NCBI RefSeq assembly: GCF_033568475.1
Contig: NC_133121.1
Location: 134,262,375 to 134,326,374 of the forward strand
DNA from: Henckelia pumila
Lineage: Eukaryota; Streptophyta; Magnoliopsida; Lamiales; Gesneriaceae
Direction: 5' to 3'
DNA length: 64,000 bases
Part shown: piece after piece, positions 48,101 through 58,249 of the stretch
Position numbering within the stretch: position 1 is the stretch's first letter
Layout: the number at the start of each line of letters is the position of its first letter
Made by a program: the position numbers and the translations under genes
Notes under the pieces: model-generated
Told to the model about the DNA's origin: nothing
Databases searched by the model: none
What the model saw: the letters and a program-made list of their open reading frames with translations, nothing else

Positions 48101-50818
48101 ACACAAATTACAATCCCAAGACAAGGAATGTGTAAATATCCAAATAGATTATACAACCATATCGAAAGCTGTATCAATCCAATAATAACAGAATTAAAAC
48201 CTAGGCGAAGCTCCTGCTGGCCAACCACTGCCTAGCCCCTCTTGGAACCACCTGCCTCGTCCAATCGCCAACCTGCCCCATGGAATAGAGTGTCCATAAA
48301 TACAGAGTCCGAGACGTGAGCATAAAACACTCAGCACGAGAATATGAGTATGCATGCATGCAAAGTGAACTCCCTATAACTCGAGGTCAAAGATCAGATA
48401 CAGAGACAGATCGGACCCTGGTATGTAGCACGTTGTGGCGTCGCTTCAGGAGGTGGCTCCCATACCGAAATTCGAGTGGATATGCCGGACCCAAATCGAT
48501 GAAAGTCCATCCACTAACAAGATAGGGTACAACCCTACTAATAGACATCTCGAAGGAGATAGCTCAATATGCAAATGAATGCAGCATAAATCAATGACAT
48601 ATAAATCATGCAGTCACATAATACATGCATACTTAGTCAGGATATCTCGAACAGTACTGTCGTACCTCAAATCAGTGCAAGCTCTACCAACTCTAGGTCC
48701 ACGCCTATAGTCTGCTCTACACTGACAAATGATATCACTGTCATTATAGTGCTCTAAAAGCCTTAACTAGGCTATTGCATACTCCTAAATTTTTTTAGGA
48801 AGCAAAAACTATACCTTCGTCCGTCGTTAGCCCTTTGATGTCGATACCTCCAGAACTAGGGCACAACTCCGTTGCGTCTCCTGAACGCCTCGCCGACCCC
48901 CGGGTCAAGCCTAAGAAGACTAGAACAACTCCAATAGGACTAGAATGGAAAGGAAAACTCGGAATTGGCAAATGAAAGTGAAGCCTCGGCCTTCTATTTA
49001 TAGACATCGATCGGAACCTCCGATCCCGTCATCGGAGCTTCCGAACATCCTCATCTGCCACGTGTCAAAATCTCACTGGTTGACTTCGGATAGGGGTGAT
49101 CGGAGCTTCCGATCCTTCCACACGTCAGGCCTGACGTAATACCATCGGAGCTTCCGATCCTGCTTCGGAGCTTCCGATCTTGATCGGAACGTTCGATCCA
49201 GCATCGGAGCTTCCGATCCGTCCGATACCCAATTTGTTTAATTAGTATTGATTAATCCCTTAATTACTGATTTTGGGTACGGGGTACTACAAATCATCTC
49301 TAGAAGTCCACTTTTACCTTTCAAGTATGGTTTCAAGATGTCTTCTAGCTATCCAAATCTGAACAATTAACCACCATCAAACTTGTATCAAAATCTGTAT
49401 TAAAAAACAACCAAACTCCATTGTAGAATAACTTCACACCTTGCTTCAAATCTCTACCGGTTCGAAGTTGACGTTCTCGAGTTCGAAAGCATTCAAACAA
49501 AATCTGAAATGAATTGTAGAACATTTACAAACATCAGCTACAACTCATAAATATCTCAGCCCAACATACGATAGCAAAACAGCCTCAAATCATAAGTTCG
49601 GCAGCGTAACGGCTAAATTCGGCAATCCAAAACTCAACTATATCAAAGCTCACCAATATATACATCATCTATCAGCTATATATCAATCAAAACTCAGCAT
49701 ATCAGCAAATATATAGCTCGAATTATACACTGGAATGCATAAGAACACCATCGATAGCCATTCGTCGATTGGGTTTTGAAAATACAAGATACAACACTTT
49801 AAAAACTCACACATAAACAAACGTACTGATCTATGCCATTTCCGGATTCTCAAAACATGATGAAAGACATAAAAACTTACATAAAATCGAAGGCCTCGTC
49901 GCAAGGATTCCAAAACACTTTTCGGAATCGAATTCGGGTAACCGGAACAAAAGATACATGCTTATACATGCTTATCAATCACTTAAAAATCTGATAACTT
50001 CCTTTCTATTTGCAGTTTAGCCCCTCTATTCTTCAATATTTGCAATTTGGTCATCCAAATATTTCATTCAATTTCAATCCTAAATAATTTAAAAATATTA
50101 GAATTTAAATCAAAACTCTACATATTCCCATTAAAATTAAATAATTCCGGGCGTTACACCTAGGGAATTTCAGAACTAAATAAAAACAATCACGATCCCA
50201 GGGACCGAGATATCTGGTCTAGTTATTGTCAATCAACTCAACTTCCTAACCATCCTAAGGTATTGCATTGTCAATAATTACAAAATAAATCCCATCATTG
50301 GGTTCAAGTTTTGTGTGTATATCCATAGGGGTTGTCCCCTGAAGTGGAACCCAACATATATGTTTCACTCAATGTGTAAGGACTTAGTTTGATTTCAATC
50401 CCCCAGAAATATGCCAATGATTCTTGAACTTTGGTCTAAGGTAAGATTGGAGGTGAAAATAGAAGATTGGATGTTTGAGATTCTTTCTCATCTGAATAAT
50501 TGTCTACTTAGAGCAGATTGATGCAAAAGGGGAAAAGGTGGACTGTGATCCATAGACATAGTATATGGTATTATGAGCTAGCCCCATTCCAATCCATGGT
50601 GGAAGAAAAATAGTATTTTGTTGTTTGGCTTTGGAAAAGCTAGTATATTCTTGTATGAGCTGACCCAGTAAGCTTATTTATTGAACCAGGTTCTGCAAGA
50701 ACCAGGAGCACGAAGATTGGGAGGGCGTTTGGTTGGTGGAATCACTCAACGGCTAGCAGCACGCTTACTACAGCAAGTTCTCCGGGCTCCACCCACAAAT
50801 CCTGCTCCCACTTCGTAA
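42101..50818 (+). CDS. ABC1K3: Chloroplast ABC1-like atypical kinase, ABC1K3 type
   Basis: ABC1K3 is a plastoglobule atypical kinase linked to tocopherol and plastoquinone metabolism and light-stress responses. Six exons join in phase to 708 aa: 42101-42652, 43436-43771, 43928-44483, 45414-45600, 45706-46072, 50690-50818. The N-terminus is rich in Ser, Thr, Arg and Ala, fitting a plastid transit peptide; an in-frame TTG upstream was rejected. Family features: KIGQ (K160-Q163), the Ala-rich loop AAASLGQ at 220-226, VAVKVQRP with K242, FHADPHPGN catalytic loop, and FLDFGMM. The C-terminal region (AYYALILRSLTVLEG, RRLGGRLVGGITQRLAARLL) matches Arabidopsis ABC1K3 (about 711 aa) better than ABC1K1. 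Intron 4 appears to use a GC donor. Intron 5 is 4.6 kb because of nested solo LTRs, leaving the last 43 codons far from the body. Confidence 0.95.
45601..45705 (+). other. ABC1K3: Probable GC-AG intron (ABC1K3 intron 4)
   Basis: Keeping the conserved DGRFRWNRLEN sequence requires a donor at TTCAG|GCATGT and an acceptor at GACAG|GTGG. A GT three bases on (CAT|GTATAG) would shift the frame into an early stop. The donor is weaker than the usual GCAAGT. Confidence 0.65.
47010..47092. repeat. 39-bp direct repeat, two copies
   Basis: Units at 47010-47048 and 47054-47092 start AGGCCAAACAGCCAG, contain an A-run and end ACTCAGCTG. They are identical as far as I can read, separated by 5 bp. Confidence 0.9.
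48007..49291 (-). mobile_element. Solo LTR (inner), probably Ty3/gypsy type, nested in the outer LTR
   Basis: The ends are TGTAGTACCCC at 48007 and GGGGTACTACA at 49291, inverted copies of each other. The 5-bp TSD AATCA is exact (48002-48006 and 49292-49296). Length is 1.29 kb with no coding sequence and no partner LTR, so this is a solo LTR formed by recombination after insertion. Near its minus-strand start lies a cluster of seven TCGGAGCTTCCGA-like palindromes. The perfect TSD fits a younger age than the host element. Confidence 0.85.
49010..49216. repeat. Cluster of seven TCGGAGCTTCCGA palindromes
   Basis: Copies start at about 49010, 49032, 49100, 49145, 49165, 49183 and 49204. Five read TCGGAGCTTCCGA; two are variants (TCGGAACCTCCGA and TCGGAACGTTCGA). 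The spacing is irregular. They belong to the inner solo LTR. Confidence 0.88.
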
Positions 50819-51805
50819 TTTCTTTCCAACTATTACCTTTGTAAATTGGTTCTTTTATTTATTACTTTTCCTGGGTAGGGGCTCGATACCTCATCTGATA
50901 CAAAAAGTAAACAGAAACTCACATATGATATTCTGATAATGCTATTCCAAAATGAGAATGGCATTGAAACTCTTCCTTATATATAGAGAATTCCGATCCT
51001 CCGTCATAGGCTTTTTCTTCTGTGTCATGCATCCATTTTTCGATTTCCTAATAAACAATTGTCATGCGTAGTTATGTACTTGTGTTACTTCCATTTCTAC
51101 ATTCAAATTTTACTTTACAGTACTTTTTAAAATGGATTTTGTTGATGCTTATGGAACACTCTTCTCTACAGAGTCATGCATCCAGGGCATATTTGAAAAT
51201 AATCTTTATCAATTTTCATAAGATACCAAGTGTTGTAATAAAGATCGATTCAAAATATTTTTCATGAAATGTCAACACTAAATAATTGTGTAGTTTTAAT
51301 GTTGTTTTTGCACGTCTTTTCAAGCATGAATTTTAAAATATACATAGCGTGAACTACAAGTATATGGATTTTTTTTAAATAAAATATTAACTACAAATCA
51401 TAAAAGGGTGAAATTGGAGCACCGAGTAAGTCTGTAGAAAAATTGTTTTGTTGAAATGTATGTCAGGAATTATGAAATCTTACGTTCAAATCTTATTGTA
51501 TGAGCTGTGTGGTTAGATGAGAAATCTACCACTTATATTTTATATAAGAAAAAAATGTATAATCAAGGGTGAACCTAGGATTTTTTCCTTAAAAGGGACT
51601 AATTTGTACATGAAAAAAATTTATGAATAAAAAACACGAGGTCAATATAAACCTTGTGTATGTCAATGTTTGTTATCTTCATTTATATCTTTTAACATAT
51701 TAGTGTATTTTTTAAAAAAATAAAAAATAAAAAATAAATTTGAATCCCAATCATGCTAGTAATAACTAATGACACAAAATTTTAAGATTTCAATGTTATA
51801 AATAC

Positions 51806-51848
<43 letters not shown>

Positions 51849-53109
51849 GTTATAGATATTCTCTAAATCTAGCAGGGAATGTATTTCAATAATTAAATTT
51901 TATTTAATAAAAAATTTCATGAAAATTTGATCGGTTAGTGAATAAATTATTTTTTATGTTTAAAGTAACTTAATAATTATTTTATTTATATTACTTATGT
52001 AAAGTATCGAATTTTGAAACTTTATCAATTTTTAGATTTGACAATAAACATAATTATAAATTTACTTTATATTTATAATGTTATTTTCTACCAACTATCA
52101 TGTAATGTCCCATTCATTGAATGTTCCATGCTCAATATATATAAAAAGAAATTAGAAGCCAAAATGTGTCTCATTCATACCAGTCCCTATAAATGATACA
52201 TTACACAGAAAAAGTGTTAACTATTATTGAAAAAAACTTGAAACAAAAGTTTCTGCTATATGTTATGCTATATATTGTACTGTTTTTTTCCTTAAATAAT
52301 GTGGTAACATTTCCACGCGATCTTTTAATATACTCTAATAAAGTTATAATGCTCTAGTTTTTTCACAAACATATATTGTATAACAGATCTTTGATTTTCA
52401 TTAATTATCATGCAAATTAAAATTTACATAATTAAAATTACCATACTGTATATAATTATAGAATATATTTCTAGCACAATAGAGATGAATACAATTGAGT
52501 TGACTTATGATTGGATCATTGACTGTGAACATGTAAATACAAATTCAAGGCGGCCTGCACTACGTACACTCTAAAGCGGTGGAGACGCGGCTCTATATAT
52601 CAACCCATCAATAAAAATTTCAATTAATAATAGTAATGGTAATCATTCTGTCTCACTTATATAAACAATTACTTTTTTGTAAACTTTGTTTTTTCAATTA
52701 TTTTCTTAACATGTGTGAAAAAACTAATGATCGTATATATTTGGGACATATGTTAGACTATAGATTTCATAATAGGGTCTTTAACATCCATATGTTGCAT
52801 TCGTTAATATAATATTTTGTTATAAAATTATTTAGTAATTTGCGATTGATATCAATCATGTGTACATAACATTTCGAAACTATTTATGATATTATTTACA
52901 CATGCAAGTAAATATAAACAAGGGAATGCAATATATATATATAGATATATATTAATTTAAATTATATACTCGTTTTTAAGTGTAGTAAGACAGCTAATAG
53001 ATCATTTGAAGAGTACAATTTTAAAAATACATCTTTTGTTAAATAAATAATTAATTTTCTATTTCCTGGTTATATATTTTTTTCATGATGCATTAATTAT
53101 AGATAGATC
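50819..53109. other. AT-rich intergenic region without recognised genes
   Basis: The first 300 bp should include the ABC1K3 3' UTR. A trinucleotide repeat occurs at 51806-51847. The remainder is low-complexity AT-rich sequence; both strands lack credible coding frames. Confidence 0.5.
51806..51847. repeat. (ATA)n microsatellite
   Basis: About 14 uninterrupted ATA/TAA units. Confidence 0.95.
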
Positions 53110-53885
53110 TAGGGGTGGTAAAAATTTTCAAAATCCCGACCTTTATCGAATCTCATCTCATTCTCGTTCCGAAAAAATCCATGCCCTACATTTCTTTTAC
53201 CCGAATTTTCGGGATTTTTTTCGTCCCGATTAATATCGAGAGATAGATCGGGAATAAAACCTTATCCCGACAAGATTTCTGACCCGTCCCGAAATAATAC
53301 TATACTATATTTTATTAATAGAATGAGCTAAATATTATTGTGTTTTCACTCACATAATAATTAATTATAGATTTAATTCACATAATATTTTTTGTTGAAA
53401 TGATTGAATAGTAGAATAACGAAATAACATTTTCGTGCATTTTTTTTAAAATAATTAAATTAATAATTAAATTAATTCATATTTATAATTATATAATTAG
53501 ATCAAATACTAGAATAAGATAAGTAATTTGACAATCTATTTAACAAAATTTAATAAATAATTTATATCCGAACATTTTATTAATAATTATTCGATGCATA
53601 TTATGATTTTTTTTTGACAAAACATTGAAACATTATCTGAAATATTTTAATATTATATGTTTTAAGTTGAATATTTATTTTTTATTTAGAAATATAAATT
53701 TCTAAATAGTATTTTTTTAAATAAAATAATATTTTTTTTTTGTTTTTTGAACGAAATCTTTAAAATGAAAAAAAATCGTGATTTTCTCTTCCTATCTGAC
53801 GGGATCCCGAATTTTTTTGATTCTTTTCGGGACGAGAATTGGATAGAAGGGTTACGGAACGGATTCCGACCCTATTCCACCCCTA
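53110..53885. mobile_element. hAT-type non-autonomous element, 776 bp, 8-bp TSD
   Basis: The element begins TAGGGGTGG and ends CCACCCCTA, exact inverted copies. The 8-bp TSD GATAGATC is perfect (53102-53109 and 53886-53893). Subterminal regions are rich in TCCCGA/TCGGGA motifs in both orientations. The centre is AT-rich and has no transposase. TA-GGG TIRs plus an 8-bp TSD place it in the hAT superfamily. Confidence 0.92.
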
Positions 53886-53893
53886 GATAGATC

Positions 53894-55484
53894 ACTTTTT
53901 TTAAAAAGCTACTCGTCCTTGATATATTGTAGGATATAGTACGTCTATTGCATATTATTTTATTTTATTTTATTTTATTTTATTTCCAAAAAAGAGATGT
54001 GTTCATGTATGATTATTTAACCCTTAATTTACTATTGAATCAATTTGAGTGTACAGAACAACTTGAACTTATATTTTTTATAAATATATAAAGGTTGTCC
54101 TAAAATTCTTTGATAATTGTAAATGACTCTTAGTAACGAATTGGCTGGTCATGTTTAAAAAATATATATATGATTAAATATTAATGAGTAAATTAAATAG
54201 TATTTTACATATATCTTACACCCATGATATTTTTGAAAAAATCAAGCATATTTACTCCGTTTGTGTGTTGCGAATGAGTTTTTTCGTTGAACTTTAATTT
54301 GTATTTAAAAAAAAAAAAGAATTTTAAACGTCAACGGGGTACGTTTGTTTTCGCTTACGATGAATGCTGATACATTTTATGGTACGATTAATTCTAATGT
54401 GGAGATTCGTGGAAAACCTGAAACGATCCATTTTCACAAATATTCTTGAACCACAATTGTCAACCACCTACTGCTTGACCCGTTGACCCACAAGCACAAT
54501 TTCAACCTTCTCCAGCTGAGTGGGCCTCCCACTATTTTCCCCTTAATTTTCATTCAAACAAGAATTAACTTCAAAATTTCATAGAAAAGTACTCTCATTC
54601 AGTAATTTATTATACATTTTACAAAATCAGGTTTTATTTTTAACATATTGGGAAACGATTTTGATATACAAATAGTTTTAGATAATCTCAGTATTATGAT
54701 AGTTTCTTGTATCTATAAACTGTGGTCTTTAAACATTAAACCTTACATGCCACTTTACATAGAAACTTCTGTTTTGTCAGATAAATAAAAAAACTGTTAA
54801 AATAATAAACTTGATATTCATATATAATTATGCGTAAGCATGTTTACTGGTCTCGTAGTACCAACAATTATATTATATTCGTTTTATAATTCGGAATTGT
54901 TACTTATCGAGGTGCAACTTCAAGTGGAGAGCTCAAAAGTCAAACTAAAGATTGTAAAGTGTGTGTAAACAACGAAGAGAGTGGATAGAAAAGACGAGGA
55001 AGCTGGAGTCAATAATTTAGGCTGCCAAATGGGAAGAATCCATAAGTTGGATCTAATTCGTAATCTCAATGCCCTTTGGACAACGACTCGTGTCTCTTTC
55101 ATGATCACCCATCTCTATATACCTTAGCACCTGTCCACCCATATTACAAGTAAAAGATCCTAATCATTTTTCATTTTAATACCCAAAACTCACTATTTTT
55201 CATTCTCAAAACACCGACCATTTATTAGGCCAAGGTGAGACTTCAAGAACTAAGTGGTCTTGGATTCAAATCTCGTCGACTGGGTGAGATGTTTAGTTAG
55301 TTACGTCAAGATTAGAGAAATCCCCACGTAAGAAAAATTGATTTCTATGAATTGGGTTTCGAACTCGAGATCCCGAAAACAATATGAACATGAAAAGAGA
55401 TAATGGAGAGGGGGAAGACTTTCTGGTAAAATGTACATATGTACATAGCACACACACATCAAACCTTAATCCAAATATCATTCA
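53894..55484. other. Intergenic region upstream of the LRR gene
   Basis: No gene was recognised. It contains a TTTTA pentanucleotide repeat at about 53954-53995 and otherwise AT-rich DNA. The last few hundred bases should hold the promoter and leader of the LRR gene. Confidence 0.45.
53954..53995. repeat. (TTTTA)n microsatellite
   Basis: About eight TATTT/TTTTA units in a row. Confidence 0.9.
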
Positions 55485-57620
55485 ATGTTAAGTCTGGGCC
55501 GTACGAGTTTGCTCATCTTTCTTCTCTTCGTTTTCTCTTCTTCTTGGAATGTTCTCTGCTGCCATCAAATCGAGCGTGATTCTCTCCTATCTTTCGACCG
55601 ATACATCTCCGCCGCCGTCGCCCCTCTGAATTGGTCTTCTTCCGCCGATTGCTGCCAATGGGAAGGCGTCACTTGCCGGAGCTCCGATGGTCGAGTCAGC
55701 CATATATCGTTGCCCGGCAGAGGTCTCCGGGGAACCATTTTTCCGAACTTTATTCTCAACCTTACTTTTCTTTCTCACCTCGATCTGTCGAGAAACCAGC
55801 TCTCCGGCTCTGTTCCCGACGGCGTTTTTCGTCGACTACAAACACTGGACTTGAGTTACAATCGTCTCTCTGGTTCAATATTTCAAGCCAATCTGACATT
55901 GCCCATTTCGGTTCGAACCTTGGATCTGTCGAGCAATTTGTTTAACGGGTCTATCGATGCTTTGTTTCTTCGTCAAGGGTCGAATTTGGTACAGTTCAAT
56001 GTCAGCAATAATAGCTTCACGGGGCCAATCCCTTCATCTATCTGCAGCGGCTCCCCGTTTCTTGAAATCTTGGATTTCTCGGCGAATAAGTTCAATGGCG
56101 CTGTGGTTGGGGGAATCGGTGGGTGTTCTAGATTGCGAGTTTTCAGGGCAGGTTTCAACGCTCTTTCGGGATTGATTCCGTTGGATATGTACAATCTGAA
56201 GACCTTGGAAGAAATTTCTCTCACAAACAACAAATTTTCTGGGCCAATCGACGACAGTATTTCTGTGCTTTCCAATCTCAGGATTTTAGAGCTCCATGTC
56301 AACGAATTGAGTGGTGGGATCCCTCCAGATATCGGGTATCTTACGAAATTGAAACAGCTCCAGCTTCACACCAACCGCTTGAATGGCTCCGTGCCCCTTT
56401 CTTTGACAGATTGCTCCAATATGGAAACGCTACTACTGCGAAACAATCTGTTTGGAGGAGAAATTTCGACCCTTGATTTCTCGAAACTCCAGCGTCTTCA
56501 AGCCATCGATTTTGGCAACAACAGCTTCACCGGAGAGATACCCGGAAGCCTCTGTTTGTGCCGGTCCCTGACTGCGGTTCGGCTGGCCTACAACAAGCTA
56601 ACGGGTGAAATTCCACCTTGCATGGCTGCATTGAAATCTTTAGCACACCTCTCGATTTCAGACAATTACCTGTCTAACGTTGCTGGTGCTTTGGAGATTC
56701 TAAGACACTGTGACAACCTCGAGGTTCTCTTTCTCTCCAGGTGCTTCAACAACGAACCGATGCCGGACCTCCTGCATCTAAACGGGTTCCAGAATCTGCA
56801 AATACTCACTCTGGGAGGGTGCCAGCTCAAGGGTCAAATCCCTCTCTGGATTGCTAAACTGAGGAAGGTCAAGTTGTTAAATCTCTCCTTCAATCAAATT
56901 TATGGCCCGATTCCGACTTGGTTAGGGGATATGCCGAGCCTGTTTGTCCTAAACCTCACACAGAATTTCCTGTCGGGAGGTTTTCCACCCGAACTAGGCC
57001 GGCTACCGGCTCTGATATCGGATAACTCGAGTTCAGACTTGAGTTACTTAGCTCTGCCTTTCTTATTTGACAGTCTCCAATACAATCGCCTGTTTAACCT
57101 TCCGAGGGGACTGAAAGTCGGGAACAACAGGCTCATTGGCAGTATCCCGAAAGAAATTGGGCAGTTGAAGCTTCTGCACACACTGGAACTCAGCAACAAC
57201 TTCTTCAACGGCAGCATCCCTACCGAATTGTCCGGTCTCGTTAATTTGGAAAGATTGGATATGTCGGGGAATCATCTTCGGGGTGAGATCCCAAGATCAC
57301 TGGAAAGGCTCCATTTCTTGTCTGCATTTAGCATCGCAAATAACGATCTTGAAGGCGAAATTCCAAGGGGTGGTCAGTTCGATACGTTCCCCGCTTCTTC
57401 GTTTGAGGGGAATCCAAGACTCTGTGGCGTTGTGCTGCATAGAAACTGTCCGGTAAGGTCACCATTTGAAACGTCATTGGAGGAAGAGGGGGAGGAGAGT
57501 TCGTCTGATATCCCATTCGGGATTGGATATTTCGTAGGATTTTTTGCAGTCAGTATCACTTTGATGTTTCATACTCCGTGGAGGCGAGTCAGTGATGTTA
57601 GCAGCCCTAGCATTAGTTAA
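55485..57620 (+). CDS. LRR receptor-like protein without kinase (PSY1R/PSKR-like ectodomain; RLP2/RLP3 type)
   Basis: Single-exon gene, 711 aa. Order of parts: signal peptide (LLIFLLFVFSSSWNVLCC), LRRNT domain with paired cysteines (SADCCQWEGVTC), about 20 plant-type LRRs (for example LDLSRNQLSGSVP), an island-like insertion at about 510-560 (LPFLFDSLQYNRLFNLP) followed by more LRRs, the capping region SFEGNPRLCGVVLHRNCP, an acidic stretch (EEEGEESS), one membrane helix (GIGYFVGFFAVSITLMF) and a tail of about 20 residues. The island segment and the YN.L.NLP motif resemble the peptide hormone receptors PSKR1 and PSY1R, but the kinase is absent. In Arabidopsis this describes RLP2/RLP3 (RLP3 is the Fusarium resistance gene RFO2). 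The ending looks natural, with a stop after a short basic tail, so it is a receptor-like protein rather than a truncated kinase. The ligand is unknown. Confidence 0.9.
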   Translation: MLSLGRTSLLIFLLFVFSSSWNVLCCHQIERDSLLSFDRYISAAVAPLNWSSSADCCQWEGVTCRSSDGRVSHISLPGRGLRGTIFPNFILNLTFLSHLDLSRNQLSGSVPDGVFRRLQTLDLSYNRLSGSIFQANLTLPISVRTLDLSSNLFNGSIDALFLRQGSNLVQFNVSNNSFTGPIPSSICSGSPFLEILDFSANKFNGAVVGGIGGCSRLRVFRAGFNALSGLIPLDMYNLKTLEEISLTNNKFSGPIDDSISVLSNLRILELHVNELSGGIPPDIGYLTKLKQLQLHTNRLNGSVPLSLTDCSNMETLLLRNNLFGGEISTLDFSKLQRLQAIDFGNNSFTGEIPGSLCLCRSLTAVRLAYNKLTGEIPPCMAALKSLAHLSISDNYLSNVAGALEILRHCDNLEVLFLSRCFNNEPMPDLLHLNGFQNLQILTLGGCQLKGQIPLWIAKLRKVKLLNLSFNQIYGPIPTWLGDMPSLFVLNLTQNFLSGGFPPELGRLPALISDNSSSDLSYLALPFLFDSLQYNRLFNLPRGLKVGNNRLIGSIPKEIGQLKLLHTLELSNNFFNGSIPTELSGLVNLERLDMSGNHLRGEIPRSLERLHFLSAFSIANNDLEGEIPRGGQFDTFPASSFEGNPRLCGVVLHRNCPVRSPFETSLEEEGEESSSDIPFGIGYFVGFFAVSITLMFHTPWRRVSDVSSPSIS

Positions 57621-58249
57621 CTAACCAGGGAAATGTAATATACAATAACCTCATGATATAAAGTTTTGAATCTCTCTTTCAAAAAAAAAAAAAATGTTTT
57701 GAATCTCATAGTTATCATTATATGTATTATCTTGTTTTCATAATCATTGGAATAGAAGTAGATGTCTAGATTGAGAGTTAATCACTGCAATGAGATAACT
57801 TAGAAGATAAAAACAAGGGGGGAAAATTCTTAAATCAACTAGAGGTTTGTAGTGCTTTTATCCAACCTTGAATCTAGCTTCTCTTTCACGATACAAAAAT
57901 AGGCTAGCTTTACAAGATCAGATAGCCAACTCCAACAAAATAAAGGTAAAAAAACAGAAAACTGAGCATTAAGAAAAAGGCAACATAATAACTAAAAAAG
58001 GAAAAAGGAAAAACAAGACTCCTAAAACCCAAACCCTCTAAAACACATGAACACCTGTCAGCACCAACTAAACATGAGAAAAACACAGGGCTCCATGCTA
58101 CGAAAGGCTTCCAATATTTAAGCTCTGGTACTTCACCATAGATTTTAGATTCCCAGCAACCACATCGACGTCAAAGGGCACCACCAACGCTTGCCTTAAA
58201 AACTTCCAAGTATTTATCAATGGACTTGCCCTTTTAGTCATGGTGAAAC
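57621..58249. other. Convergent spacer: 3' ends of the LRR and YTH genes
   Basis: This holds the two facing 3' UTRs. No additional gene is visible. A poly(A) tract lies near 57680. Confidence 0.5.

Larger units (their letters stand above)
46810..50158 (-). mobile_element. Solo-LTR-like element (outer), probably Ty3/gypsy type, in ABC1K3 intron 5
   Basis: Read on the minus strand it starts TGTAACGCCCGGAATTATTT and ends CCGGGTCGTCACA, the TG...CA ends of an LTR with inverted TGT(A/G)ACG termini. Flanking 5-bp sequences are CCTGG (46805-46809) and CCTAG (50159-50163), a near-match TSD. Excluding the nested insertion, the element is about 2.06 kb. No coding domain, primer-binding site or second LTR was seen, so it looks like a solo LTR. 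It contains a GC-rich stretch near 46920-47060 and a 39-bp direct repeat. The mismatch in the duplication suggests it is older than the insertion inside it. Confidence 0.7.

Noticed and set aside
49010-49216. CRISPR-like array
   Set aside because: Units are 13-bp palindromes with irregular spacing inside a plant LTR; no cas genes and the wrong kind of genome.
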